A stretch of 53,826 nucleotides of DNA, from NCBI GenBank assembly GCA_016212695.1, contig JACREX010000079.1, forward strand, positions 1 through 53,826. Direction: 5' to 3'. A model generated the notes under the pieces. It had not been told where the DNA came from. It did no database searches and saw only the letters and a list, made by a program, of their open reading frames with translations. This DNA comes from Bacteroidia bacterium. Lineage in GTDB: Bacteria > Bacteroidota > Bacteroidia > Bacteroidales > GWF2-35-48. The position numbers and the translations under genes were made by a program. Position 1 is the stretch's first letter. Each line of letters starts with the position of its first letter. Positions 1-8,039 of this stretch are shown piece by piece.

Positions 1-1071
1 AACTGTGGCTTTTATTTCTGTTGTGGTCAATTTATCAAGCGTCATCTTCACGGCGGTAATACTGTCGGCATGCATCTCTGCAAGTGTGAATTGTGTTGCC
101 TTCAATGAGTCGGTAGTAATATTTACAGATGAAATTTTTTGTGTTGTGAATTGTTCTGTTTTGATATCCTTTGTTTTTAATGAATCTACTGTAATCTGCT
201 TGGAGGCAAGGCTGTCAATCTTTCCCTTGTCTATTTCCACCTGTCCGACTTTAGCAGTGTCTGTTACCACTTTTTCGCTGTTCACCCGCTTGCCTATTAT
301 CACGCCGTCCTGCACATACAGGTAGCCGCGTATGTTGACATTGCCGTTAACATCAAGTTTTTCGAGGGGCGCATCCGTACCTATACCAATATAACCTGTT
401 GGTATGGAATACATATCATTTCCATTGATTGTCCATCCGTTTGCAGGCAGGCTGCCGAATGTGCCGTTGCCGTAAAGTACGGTGTTTGCATCGTTGTTAA
501 AATTCAGTTTCTGAAAACTGCCGTCATTGTTAAAAGTTACAAGGCCATTGCCAGAACCTGCAAAGGCAGGGTTTGTGTAAGCGCTTACATTAATAGTATT
601 GGCCGTGATGGTTCCTGAAATATTCAGGATGCCGCCACTGATTCCCGCTGTGGTGGTTATATTGTTTGCATCGAAGTCAACAGTCCCTGTTTGTGAAACG
701 ATTTTTTTCACGGTGAGCAGGTTGCCGACAGTGAGGTTTGAAATAATATTAAAATTAATAATACGTCCGTCGCCGTTTACATCGAGTATGCAGGTTGGCG
801 CAGTGATGCCAAGCCCGAACCAGCCGAATGGAGTGAACACCGCCTGCTGCGTATTGTTTGTTTTTATTATCAATGGAAAATTATTTATTGTCCCAAGAGC
901 GGAATTTCCCGAAACAATATTACAGCCGGTAGCCCATTTCTCTCCGCTCTGCGAAAAGGAGGTCATACTAAAAATTGTAATCAGCAGAATTGCTGAAACT
1001 GCTGCGAACAGGCCTGCACAGGGGGGGGCAATGTTATTCGCTGCGGAACTGAAGGTAGATTTTGTTTTCAT
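1..1071 (-). CDS. Surface fibre-type protein, C-terminus beyond the window
   Basis: The minus-strand frame is open from an ATG at 1071 to the left edge, giving 357 codons with no stop. The first ~41 residues form a long signal peptide ending in SMTSFSQ. The middle has the glycine- and asparagine-rich pattern of Bacteroidota fibre proteins, including GIGTDAPLEKLDVNG, a motif common upstream of peptidase S74-type tails. The last ~100 residues repeat short Ser/Thr/Lys units such as TDSLKAT and TDTAKVG, which suggests a beta-solenoid or coiled stalk. The C-terminal domain, which would decide anchoring or autoprocessing, is outside the window. It resembles in style the three fibre proteins at 24676-40904. 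Exact function is unknown. Confidence 0.75.
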   Translation of the reverse strand, partial: MKTKSTFSSAANNIAPPCAGLFAAVSAILLITIFSMTSFSQSGEKWATGCNIVSGNSALGTINNFPLIIKTNNTQQAVFTPFGWFGLGITAPTCILDVNGDGRIINFNIISNLTVGNLLTVKKIVSQTGTVDFDANNITTTAGISGGILNISGTITANTINVSAYTNPAFAGSGNGLVTFNNDGSFQKLNFNNDANTVLYGNGTFGSLPANGWTINGNDMYSIPTGYIGIGTDAPLEKLDVNGNVNIRGYLYVQDGVIIGKRVNSEKVVTDTAKVGQVEIDKGKIDSLASKQITVDSLKTKDIKTEQFTTQKISSVNITTDSLKATQFTLAEMHADSITAVKMTLDKLTTTEIKATV

Positions 1072-1120
1072 AATGATAGAGGTTTAAGGTTAATATTATT
1101 TGTTTAAAGTTTAATGTTTG

Positions 1121-1146
1121 ACCCGCCTGCTGCGAAGCGGGCAGGT
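1121..1146. repeat. Dispersed palindrome, degenerate copy
   Basis: The arms GCCTGC and GCGGGCAGGT form an imperfect hairpin. It is related to the CCTGCC...GGCAGG palindromes at 12139, 13182, 22044 and 34633. This is the weakest of the five copies. Confidence 0.4.
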
Positions 1147-1181
1147 GTTTGATGTTTTTACGCTTTGCTGTTGTTCATTGT

Positions 1182-1245
1182 CATCCGTCATCTGTCATCA
1201 ATCGTCGATCATCCGTCGTCAAGCATCCGTCATCTGTCATCAATC
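1182..1245. repeat. Two 22-bp direct repeats
   Basis: Identical 22-bp units beginning CATCCGTCATC lie at 1182-1203 and 1224-1245, separated by a related CATCCGTCGTC stretch. This is low-complexity intergenic sequence with no sign of a CRISPR array: there are only two copies and the spacer is itself repeat-like. Confidence 0.7.
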
Positions 1246-1449
1246 AATAATTAAAATTATGAAAATTTTCGAGAAACAATTTTTTGTACGCAGGGTAAAA
1301 CCGAAAGGTTATGATTTAACGTAAAGATTTTTCAGCTTGTTGCAAACAGGTTATTAACAGGTTGCGATTTTTTCTGTTCAGGTTAAAACTTTATGACACT
1401 TTATGTACTTAACTAACTTTACAAACCTTATAATGTCAATTAAAATATT

Positions 1450-1457
1450 TATTTTTG
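1450..1457 (+). promoter_or_regulatory. Candidate -7 box for fabG
   Basis: TATTTTTG matches the Bacteroidota -7 consensus TAnnTTTG, 29 bp before the fabG ATG. No clear TTTG lies at the expected upstream distance, so this is a weak call. Confidence 0.35.
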
Positions 1458-1486
1458 CCCGTAATAAACAATTAAAATAAAATAAC

Positions 1487-2233
1487 ATGAAACTGTTGGA
1501 AGGAAAAACTGCCATCATCACTGGCGCTGCCCGCGGTATCGGCAGGGCGATTTCTATAAAATTTGCGGAACATGGGGCAAATATTGCTTTCACGGATCTT
1601 TTCTATGACGATAACATGAAATCCTTAGAAACAGAATTGGCCGCCTTGGGAGTAAAAGCGAAAGGCTATGCTTCGGATGCAAGCAAATATACCGACTCTG
1701 AAAAGCTGGCCGAAGAAGTGTTGAAGGATTTCAGTTCAATAGATATTCTTGTGAATAATGCCGGCATCACACGCGACAACCTGCTGATGAGGATGACCGA
1801 GGAGCAGTGGGACCTGGTTATAAATGTAAATCTGAAATCGGTTTTTAGCATGACCAAAGCAGTACAGAAGCAAATGCTGAAGCAAAAAAACGGTTCCATT
1901 ATCAATATAAGTTCTGTGGTCGGGGTTGGCGGTAACGCAGGCCAGGCAAACTATTCGGCATCCAAGGCAGGGATCATAGGATTTACCAAATCCATTGCAA
2001 AAGAATTGGGTTCAAGAAATATACGCTGCAATGCGATAGCGCCCGGATTTATTGTTACGGAAATGACAGCCAAACTACCACAGGAAGCGGTAACCGGCTG
2101 GTTTGAAAAAATTCCGTTAAAAAGAGGCGGAAGCCCCGAAGAAGTCGCTAATGTATGCGTGTTCCTCGGATCCGATATGGCATCTTATATAAGCGGACAA
2201 ACTATCAGCGTGTGCGGCGCGATGCAGACTTAA
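1487..2233 (+). CDS. fabG: 3-oxoacyl-[ACP] reductase FabG
   Basis: This 248-residue protein is a short-chain dehydrogenase/reductase that reduces 3-oxoacyl-ACP with NADPH in fatty-acid elongation. Visible motifs are the TGAARGIG cofactor loop (12-19), NNAG (90-93), a catalytic Asn near 113, Ser near 142, and the YSASK box with Tyr156 and Lys160. Length and motif spacing fit FabG well. The ATG follows an AT-rich leader with a possible -7 box. The next gene is 74 bp downstream on the same strand, but they share no obvious pathway. Other SDR substrates cannot be excluded from sequence alone, but FabG is the best fit. Confidence 0.9.
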   Translation: MKLLEGKTAIITGAARGIGRAISIKFAEHGANIAFTDLFYDDNMKSLETELAALGVKAKGYASDASKYTDSEKLAEEVLKDFSSIDILVNNAGITRDNLLMRMTEEQWDLVINVNLKSVFSMTKAVQKQMLKQKNGSIINISSVVGVGGNAGQANYSASKAGIIGFTKSIAKELGSRNIRCNAIAPGFIVTEMTAKLPQEAVTGWFEKIPLKRGGSPEEVANVCVFLGSDMASYISGQTISVCGAMQT

Positions 2234-2307
2234 ACTGTTTCAAGTTTAATGTTTCAAGTTTAAAGTTGCAGGTGTTAATATGTTTTATGCCTGTTTAGAG
2301 TTTTATA

Positions 2308-4392
2308 ATGAGTATCATCACGGAATATCCCGTTTGGTTCATAATTTTCTGTATAGGAATTGCATTTTTATATTCATTCCTGCTTTACAGAAAAGATAAA
2401 AATTTTAAAGAAACGGCATTGTGGTGGCTCAGAACCATGAGGGCGTTTCGATTCATTGTCGTTTTTTTTCTCACATTTCTGCTCCTGTCTCCCTTTATCA
2501 AATCCTTTTCAAAATTTATTGAAAAACCGGTAATCATTATAGCCCAGGATAACTCGGAATCCATTTTGATGAATAAGGATTCCCTGCTTTATAAAAAAAA
2601 TCTTAAGACTGATTTGGAAAATTTCGTTCAAAAACTTTCTTCTGATTTCGAAGTCAAAACTTACTCTTTTGGCGATGAAATCAAAAAGGGGATGGCTTGC
2701 AGTTTCACAGACAAGCAGACGGATTTTTCGGAACTTATGAATGAACTGAAAAATAAATTCATTAACCGGAATGTTGGCGCATTGGTTCTTGCAAGCGACG
2801 GGATTTACAACAAAGGCTCAAATCCGTTGTACCTGACTTCTGATATCAATTACCCGGTTTATACGATTGCACTGGGTGACACGAGTACTCAAAAAGATAT
2901 CATCCTGTCTAAGGTAATTTACAATAAGATCGTTTTTCTGGGCAATAAATTTCCTTTGCAGATATATGTGGATGTTAAAGAACTGAATGGGATCGGCTCT
3001 CAACTCAATGTATATAATAACGGCCGGAAATTGTTTTCTAAGCCTATATTGGTTAATTCAAAATCCTATTCTGAGATTGTCAATGTGGAAACAGATGCGG
3101 ATAAAACCGGGATACAGCATTATAAAATCGAAGCGGCGCCTGTTAAAGATGAAATCAGTGTTTCCAACAATTATAAAGATATTGTGATTGATGTTATTGA
3201 CAGCAAACAGAAAATCCTGGTGCTTGCCAATTCTCCGCATCCCGATATTGCCGCTTTACGAAAAGCGCTTGAAACGAATCTGAATCTCCAGGTTGATTTT
3301 TTTATTGCTGATAAGCTTACAAACCCGGTATGGAACTATAACTTGGTTATACTGCACCAGCTTCCTTCAAAAACCAATAGTTTCATAAGGCAGTTTTCGG
3401 ATATTTTTAATAAAAGCATACCGGTACTGTTCATTCTCGGCAGCCAGAGTTCTTTTGAAAACATCAACAACCTGAAAACAGGTTTTGAGATACGGCAGAC
3501 AAAAAATGCGTATGATGAAACGCAGGGGATTTTCAACAAACAGTTTTCATTCTTCCAGGTGAGCGACGAAATGCAGGAATTCATCGGCAAAGCGCCTCCA
3601 CTGATTTGCCCTTTTGGCGAATACCGGTCTACGGATGCCCAGAATATTTTATTTTACCAGAAGATAAGTAATATTACAACATCGCGGCCGCTCATACTGT
3701 TCAGCATAAATGGCGAAAATAAAATCGGATTTATCAGCGGAGAGGGAATATGGAGATGGAGGATGAATAATTTTCTTAATCATGCGAACCATGAGTTGTT
3801 TGACGAACTGATCAATAAAATGGTACAGTTTCTCGCACTGAAAGTGAACAAAGATAATTTTGTGATCACCAACAAGAAGATAGTTAATGAAAATGAACCG
3901 CTGATTTTTGAGGCCGAAGTTTACAATGAAACCTTTGAACTGATCAATACTCCGGATGTTTCTCTTGAAATAATTAATCCCCGGAATAAAAAATTTCAGT
4001 TTATATTAGATAAAACCAATAATGCCTATCGCCTCAATGCCGGAATATTCCCTATCGGCGATTATTCATGGAGCGCCAAAGTAAAAGTCGGCAAAAAGGA
4101 ATTTACGAAAAACGGTAAATTCACAGTGGTTTCGCTTAACATGGAAGGAGAACGGACTGTTGCAGATCACAAGCTTTTATATCAGTTGTCAGGAAATAAC
4201 AATGGCAAACTCTTTACTCCTGCTCAAATGGATAAACTCTATGAAGCAATAAAAACGAACCGGGATATTGTTCCTGTTTCGTATTCGGAAAAGCAACTGA
4301 TTGATATCATCAACCTCAGATGGATATTTTTCCTCCTGCTTGCCCTTGCTTCCGCTGAGTGGTTTTCCAGAAAATATTTCGGGAGTTATTAG
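2308..4392 (+). CDS. Membrane-anchored VWA-like protein
   Basis: This 694-residue protein has two N-terminal membrane segments (about 8-27 and 46-66), a large soluble part, and a C-terminal membrane segment near 672-690. Just after the second segment, DNSES (81-85) matches the DxSxS metal-binding (MIDAS) motif of von Willebrand A domains, followed by ASDG near 162-165, which fits a second MIDAS loop. The layout is like the large BatA-related or 'VWA domain' membrane proteins frequent in Bacteroidota, whose function is not known in detail. A glutamine-amidotransferase-like fold in the middle is possible but not shown by any motif I can see. It starts with ATG 74 bp after fabG. Confidence 0.7.
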   Translation: MSIITEYPVWFIIFCIGIAFLYSFLLYRKDKNFKETALWWLRTMRAFRFIVVFFLTFLLLSPFIKSFSKFIEKPVIIIAQDNSESILMNKDSLLYKKNLKTDLENFVQKLSSDFEVKTYSFGDEIKKGMACSFTDKQTDFSELMNELKNKFINRNVGALVLASDGIYNKGSNPLYLTSDINYPVYTIALGDTSTQKDIILSKVIYNKIVFLGNKFPLQIYVDVKELNGIGSQLNVYNNGRKLFSKPILVNSKSYSEIVNVETDADKTGIQHYKIEAAPVKDEISVSNNYKDIVIDVIDSKQKILVLANSPHPDIAALRKALETNLNLQVDFFIADKLTNPVWNYNLVILHQLPSKTNSFIRQFSDIFNKSIPVLFILGSQSSFENINNLKTGFEIRQTKNAYDETQGIFNKQFSFFQVSDEMQEFIGKAPPLICPFGEYRSTDAQNILFYQKISNITTSRPLILFSINGENKIGFISGEGIWRWRMNNFLNHANHELFDELINKMVQFLALKVNKDNFVITNKKIVNENEPLIFEAEVYNETFELINTPDVSLEIINPRNKKFQFILDKTNNAYRLNAGIFPIGDYSWSAKVKVGKKEFTKNGKFTVVSLNMEGERTVADHKLLYQLSGNNNGKLFTPAQMDKLYEAIKTNRDIVPVSYSEKQLIDIINLRWIFFLLLALASAEWFSRKYFGSY

Positions 4393-4542
4393 TATATTAC
4401 CCATCTGCACGGCTAAAAGCATCTATCCACTTTATTTGTACTGATCAAAGGTAAGACTAAACATTTTGCGTTAAGTCATCTTCCAAAGCGAAGCACATTG
4501 AGTGGTGCAAATTAAATACATCGAAGAAAATGTTTCGACGAA

Positions 4543-5475
4543 CTATTTCTTGTATCTACTCAGAATGATTTCCATCTTTGATTCGGTGGGCAGTGTTCCA
4601 TCTATCCAGTGAATTTTCATACCGTTTCGTTCCATCTTTCTGAACCATGTATCCTGGCGTTTTAAGAACTGATGTATTGCTGTTTCCAGCAGGCGGAACA
4701 TTTCATCATAGCGGATCAGGCCGGTGAGATATTGCGTAATGAATTTATATTCCAGGCCGTAATAAATTAGGTCAGCTGAAGAGATACCCGATTTCAAAAG
4801 CCGGTCAACTTCTTCGATCATTCCGTTTTCCATCCGTTGTTTCAGTCTTTCTGCAATCCGCTTCCGCTGGACTTTCCGGTCGAATGAAATTCCGAAAAGT
4901 ATGCTTTTTATCTCTGGATAATCCGGTTGAGTCCTGAGATTTTTTTTATAAAACATTTCTATCTCAATGGCACGAATGACTCTTTTTTTGGTATCAATTT
5001 CAGATACATTATGAAGCTTTTTCAAAGATGCCAGCAATGCAGATAATTCTTCAAGTGATTTATTTTCGAGTTCTTTTCGCAACGCTACATCAGGCGGTAC
5101 TTCCATCAATTCGTATCCTTTCAGCACCGCTTCGATATACAAACCCGATCCGCCACAGAGAACAGGCAATTTACCCCGTTGCAATACATCTTTAAAAACC
5201 CTGATAAAATCTCTCTGGTATTCGAATACATTATATTTATATCCTGCATCGGCAATATCAATAAGATGATACGGAACCGGAATGCCATTCACGACATAAT
5301 CATCAATATCTTTTCCTGTACCTATATCCATGCCGCGGTAAACCTGGCGTGAATCTGCGCTGATCACTTCCCCGTTGAGCTTACAGGCCAGATGAGCGGC
5401 AAGTGTTGTTTTCCCGGTTGCCGTGGGGCCTATGATAGCTATTAAATTATGTGATTTGTGTTTTGTAATAATAAT
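4543..5475 (-). CDS. miaA: tRNA dimethylallyltransferase MiaA, start unclear
   Basis: MiaA transfers a dimethylallyl group to N6 of A37 in tRNAs that read UNN codons. The P-loop GPTATGKT is followed by ISADSRQVYRGMDIGTGK, GGSGLYIEAVLKG, YGLEYKFI and a C-terminal DTWFRK, all characteristic of the family. The P-loop lies upstream of the first GTG in this frame (5367), so the protein must begin further up. Between the in-frame stop at 5479-5481 and the P-loop there is no ATG, GTG or TTG; only ATT codons (5467-5475) are available. An ATG exists one base out of frame (5476-5478 region). The coordinates given assume the ATT at 5475, about 310 residues, which is normal for MiaA. It begins 17 bp after the TonB-type receptor gene on the same strand. 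Confidence 0.85.
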   Translation of the reverse strand: MIITKHKSHNLIAIIGPTATGKTTLAAHLACKLNGEVISADSRQVYRGMDIGTGKDIDDYVVNGIPVPYHLIDIADAGYKYNVFEYQRDFIRVFKDVLQRGKLPVLCGGSGLYIEAVLKGYELMEVPPDVALRKELENKSLEELSALLASLKKLHNVSEIDTKKRVIRAIEIEMFYKKNLRTQPDYPEIKSILFGISFDRKVQRKRIAERLKQRMENGMIEEVDRLLKSGISSADLIYYGLEYKFITQYLTGLIRYDEMFRLLETAIHQFLKRQDTWFRKMERNGMKIHWIDGTLPTESKMEIILSRYKK

Positions 5476-5492
5476 GCATTAATTTAGACCAT

Positions 5493-7904
5493 TCAAAACT
5501 TAGCAATGAGTTTTAAATTGATTCTTCTTGACGTAAGATAATTCGGTATCGCATACTGCCTGCCCCTGATATCAGACACCCACTGGTAAGAGATGGTATT
5601 ATTGATATCTAATAAATTAAAGATTTCTGCTGTCAACCATACGCTTTTAAAAAATCTGAAAGGATTGGAGGCAGACAATACTTTATCCTCGCTTTTTATC
5701 ACCTTTGAAAATCCGATGTCAACGCGCCTGTAGGGCCGCATGCGGTGATACGCTTCCCATCGTTCGGAGTTTGGCGGCCCAAAGGGCAACCCGGTTCCAA
5801 ATAATAAACTGAGGCTTACTTTATAAGATGGATTCTTAGGCAGATAATCCTGAAAAAAAAGACCGAAATTAACAAGCTGGTCGGCGGGCCTTGGAATATA
5901 CCCATGCCCGTCGTCATCCACATCTTCTTGTGTCTGCATTACAGACATGCTGGCCCATGAATCAACCCCGGGAACAAATTCTCCGTTAAGTTTCATATCT
6001 ATACCCGCGGCATACCCGTGCGCCATATTTTTCCCGAAATATCGTATCCTTACATTATCCACATTATAAGGTATCAGGTCATTAAGATATTTATAGTAAA
6101 TCTCGGTAACGAATTTGAACGGCCGGCTCCAGGCTTTGAAGTTGTAGTCGCTGCCTAAAACAATATGAACCGATTGCTGCGCTTTGATATCCCTGTTAAT
6201 ATTGCCTGTCAGATCACGGATTTCTTTAAAAAACGGAGGTTGATAATAAAAACCGCCTGCCAGGCGAAATACTATATCTTTTTTCCACTTTGGGTTAAAC
6301 GATAAAGAAGCTCTTGGGCTAATAAGTACATGGTTATTAAAATCCCAGTAATTGCCTCTTAAACCAAAAGTTAAAATAACTTCAGAGTTGTCAATTAAAA
6401 AAATGCGGGTATTTTGAATATAGGATGTGAACCGGTTTGTAGAAAGGTAAATAGCAGCAGTATCCAAAGTGGCTAATGTAATGATGCTATCTGTATAAGG
6501 TACAGAATAACCGGCAGAATCAAGCATTTGCCATTCATGTATCTTATTTTTGAAGATTTCATGCTGAGCGCTTAGTCCCCATTGTACTTTATTTTTTGGT
6601 TTAGAGAAGTAACCTATGTGGCTTATATTATAGACGGTTGCATTCAAATAATTTCTTGCGTGATTCAGGTATGTGCCCACCCCGATATTCATCAGGCTGT
6701 CGCCCATGGTGCTCGACCCCATTTGTTTGTCAAGTTCATTCAGGTAATACTGCCCCTGTATGTCGAAGGTTTCTTCTTCCGAGGTCTGATATACCGAAGT
6801 GATAAGTTTCAGGGTGAGTTTTTCCCTTGGCCTGTAATTAGCCGAAACAGCGCCCGTATAGGCAATGAATTTATCCATTTCCTGGCCGTCGAAATATATT
6901 TTAAATTTTAGCGCTTCATTGATAGTTCCAAATATTGTTTCCCTGTTTACCGGGACAAACTCATATTTATTCTGTGCATAATTCCCAAGAAAATTAATGT
7001 CTAACTTATCGGTAATTACATAAGTCCAGAAGGTTTGAAAGTCTATAAACGAAGGGTTGTAATCTCCTTTTACATCTAAAGTATTGAGTACATATTGAGT
7101 GGTTTTATAACGGATTCCGGAAATATGAGAAAAGCGTTTATCTTTTGAAACACCCTCTACATGAGCCGATGCGCCAAGCAGGCTTAATGTAACAGAGGAG
7201 GCAAAGGATACTGGCCTTTTGTATTTAATATCAAGAACCGACGACATTTTATCGCCATATTTTGCATCAAATCCGCCGGCAGAAAACAGGATGGACGAAA
7301 CCATATCAGAATTAATAAAGCTCATGCCTTCCTGCTGTCCGGATCGTACCAGAAAAGGCCTGTACACTTCAATATCGTTTACATAAACAAGGTTCTCATC
7401 AAAATTTCCACCGCGCACCGAATATTGCGAGCTTAGTTCATTGGTCGAATGCGCCCAGGTGGTTTTCAGCATCGCTTCGATGGGATCGCTCATCGTAGGA
7501 ATTATAGTTGCAAGTTTCGGGTCGAGCCGTTGAAGAGTGGGTGCATTTTCCCTGTAATCTTCCACATCAACAGGCCTGAATGCTTTGATGTCAATGGTCA
7601 TGGGAATATTAACTTCAATCTTCTGACCGGGCGCTGCTTTGATTACTTTATTAAACGATTTATATCCCACACAGGAATAGACTATCGTGATGTTTTTATT
7701 TGCAGGAATTTTAAATTCATAATATCCATTCTTATCCGAATTAGTACCATGGGCTTGATTCAATATGGTTACATTTACATAATCAATGGGTTTTCCAACA
7801 GAATCAGTAATGGATCCTGCAATTATCGCATATTCTTGTGAATAAACGGTGAGTGAGAACAGCAAAAAGCAGCAGTATAAATATAGATAACGTCTGAAAT
7901 TCAT
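5493..7904 (-). CDS. TonB-dependent receptor-like outer-membrane protein
   Basis: This 803-residue protein begins with a signal peptide (about 1-22, ending YSQ), followed by a carboxypeptidase-regulatory-like beta domain (about 27-110, with GSITDSVGKPIDYVNVTI). A plug domain follows (about 130-240, with SVRGGNFDENLVYVND and the GGFDAKYGDKMSSVLDI segment). The rest is a beta-barrel ending in the aromatic KLIAKF. Such proteins import large substrates across the outer membrane using TonB energy. There is no SusD partner or enzyme neighbour, so the substrate is unknown. No clear TonB box was identified. It is followed closely by miaA on the same strand. Confidence 0.88.
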   Translation of the reverse strand: MNFRRYLYLYCCFLLFSLTVYSQEYAIIAGSITDSVGKPIDYVNVTILNQAHGTNSDKNGYYEFKIPANKNITIVYSCVGYKSFNKVIKAAPGQKIEVNIPMTIDIKAFRPVDVEDYRENAPTLQRLDPKLATIIPTMSDPIEAMLKTTWAHSTNELSSQYSVRGGNFDENLVYVNDIEVYRPFLVRSGQQEGMSFINSDMVSSILFSAGGFDAKYGDKMSSVLDIKYKRPVSFASSVTLSLLGASAHVEGVSKDKRFSHISGIRYKTTQYVLNTLDVKGDYNPSFIDFQTFWTYVITDKLDINFLGNYAQNKYEFVPVNRETIFGTINEALKFKIYFDGQEMDKFIAYTGAVSANYRPREKLTLKLITSVYQTSEEETFDIQGQYYLNELDKQMGSSTMGDSLMNIGVGTYLNHARNYLNATVYNISHIGYFSKPKNKVQWGLSAQHEIFKNKIHEWQMLDSAGYSVPYTDSIITLATLDTAAIYLSTNRFTSYIQNTRIFLIDNSEVILTFGLRGNYWDFNNHVLISPRASLSFNPKWKKDIVFRLAGGFYYQPPFFKEIRDLTGNINRDIKAQQSVHIVLGSDYNFKAWSRPFKFVTEIYYKYLNDLIPYNVDNVRIRYFGKNMAHGYAAGIDMKLNGEFVPGVDSWASMSVMQTQEDVDDDGHGYIPRPADQLVNFGLFFQDYLPKNPSYKVSLSLLFGTGLPFGPPNSERWEAYHRMRPYRRVDIGFSKVIKSEDKVLSASNPFRFFKSVWLTAEIFNLLDINNTISYQWVSDIRGRQYAIPNYLTSRRINLKLIAKF

Positions 7905-7982
7905 CGGGGCAAAACTAACAATTTTTAATTAACTTTTATTTCATGCAAATATTGTTTGAAATGAGTAAAACAAGGCAATAAA

Positions 7983-8011
7983 AAAGCTCACCCGGATGCC
8001 GGATGAGCTTT
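7983..8011 (-). terminator. Rho-independent terminator after the peptidase operon
   Basis: An 8-bp outer stem AAAGCTCA/TGAGCTTT encloses a CCGG-rich inner part. Read on the minus strand it is followed by a T-rich run. It sits 29 bp past the stop of the minus-strand peptidase gene. Confidence 0.75.
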
Positions 8012-8039
8012 CTTTAATACTTTTCTGATTGTTCAATAG

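Larger units (their letters stand above)
1072..1486. other. Gene-free region between divergent genes
   Basis: This 415-bp gap separates the minus-strand fibre gene from fabG. It holds an imperfect palindrome (1121-1146), a 22-bp direct repeat inside a CATCCGTCATCTGTCATC-rich stretch (1182-1245) and a candidate promoter -7 box (1450-1457). I see no tRNA or convincing small gene; an open frame at 1118-1324 runs through the repeats and has no recognisable features. Confidence 0.6.

Noticed and set aside
599-1087. Plus-strand open frame of 162 codons
   Set aside because: It lies opposite the well-supported minus-strand fibre gene and has no protein-like features.
1182-1245. Small CRISPR array
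   Set aside because: Only two units, the intervening sequence is itself repeat-like, and there are no cas genes.
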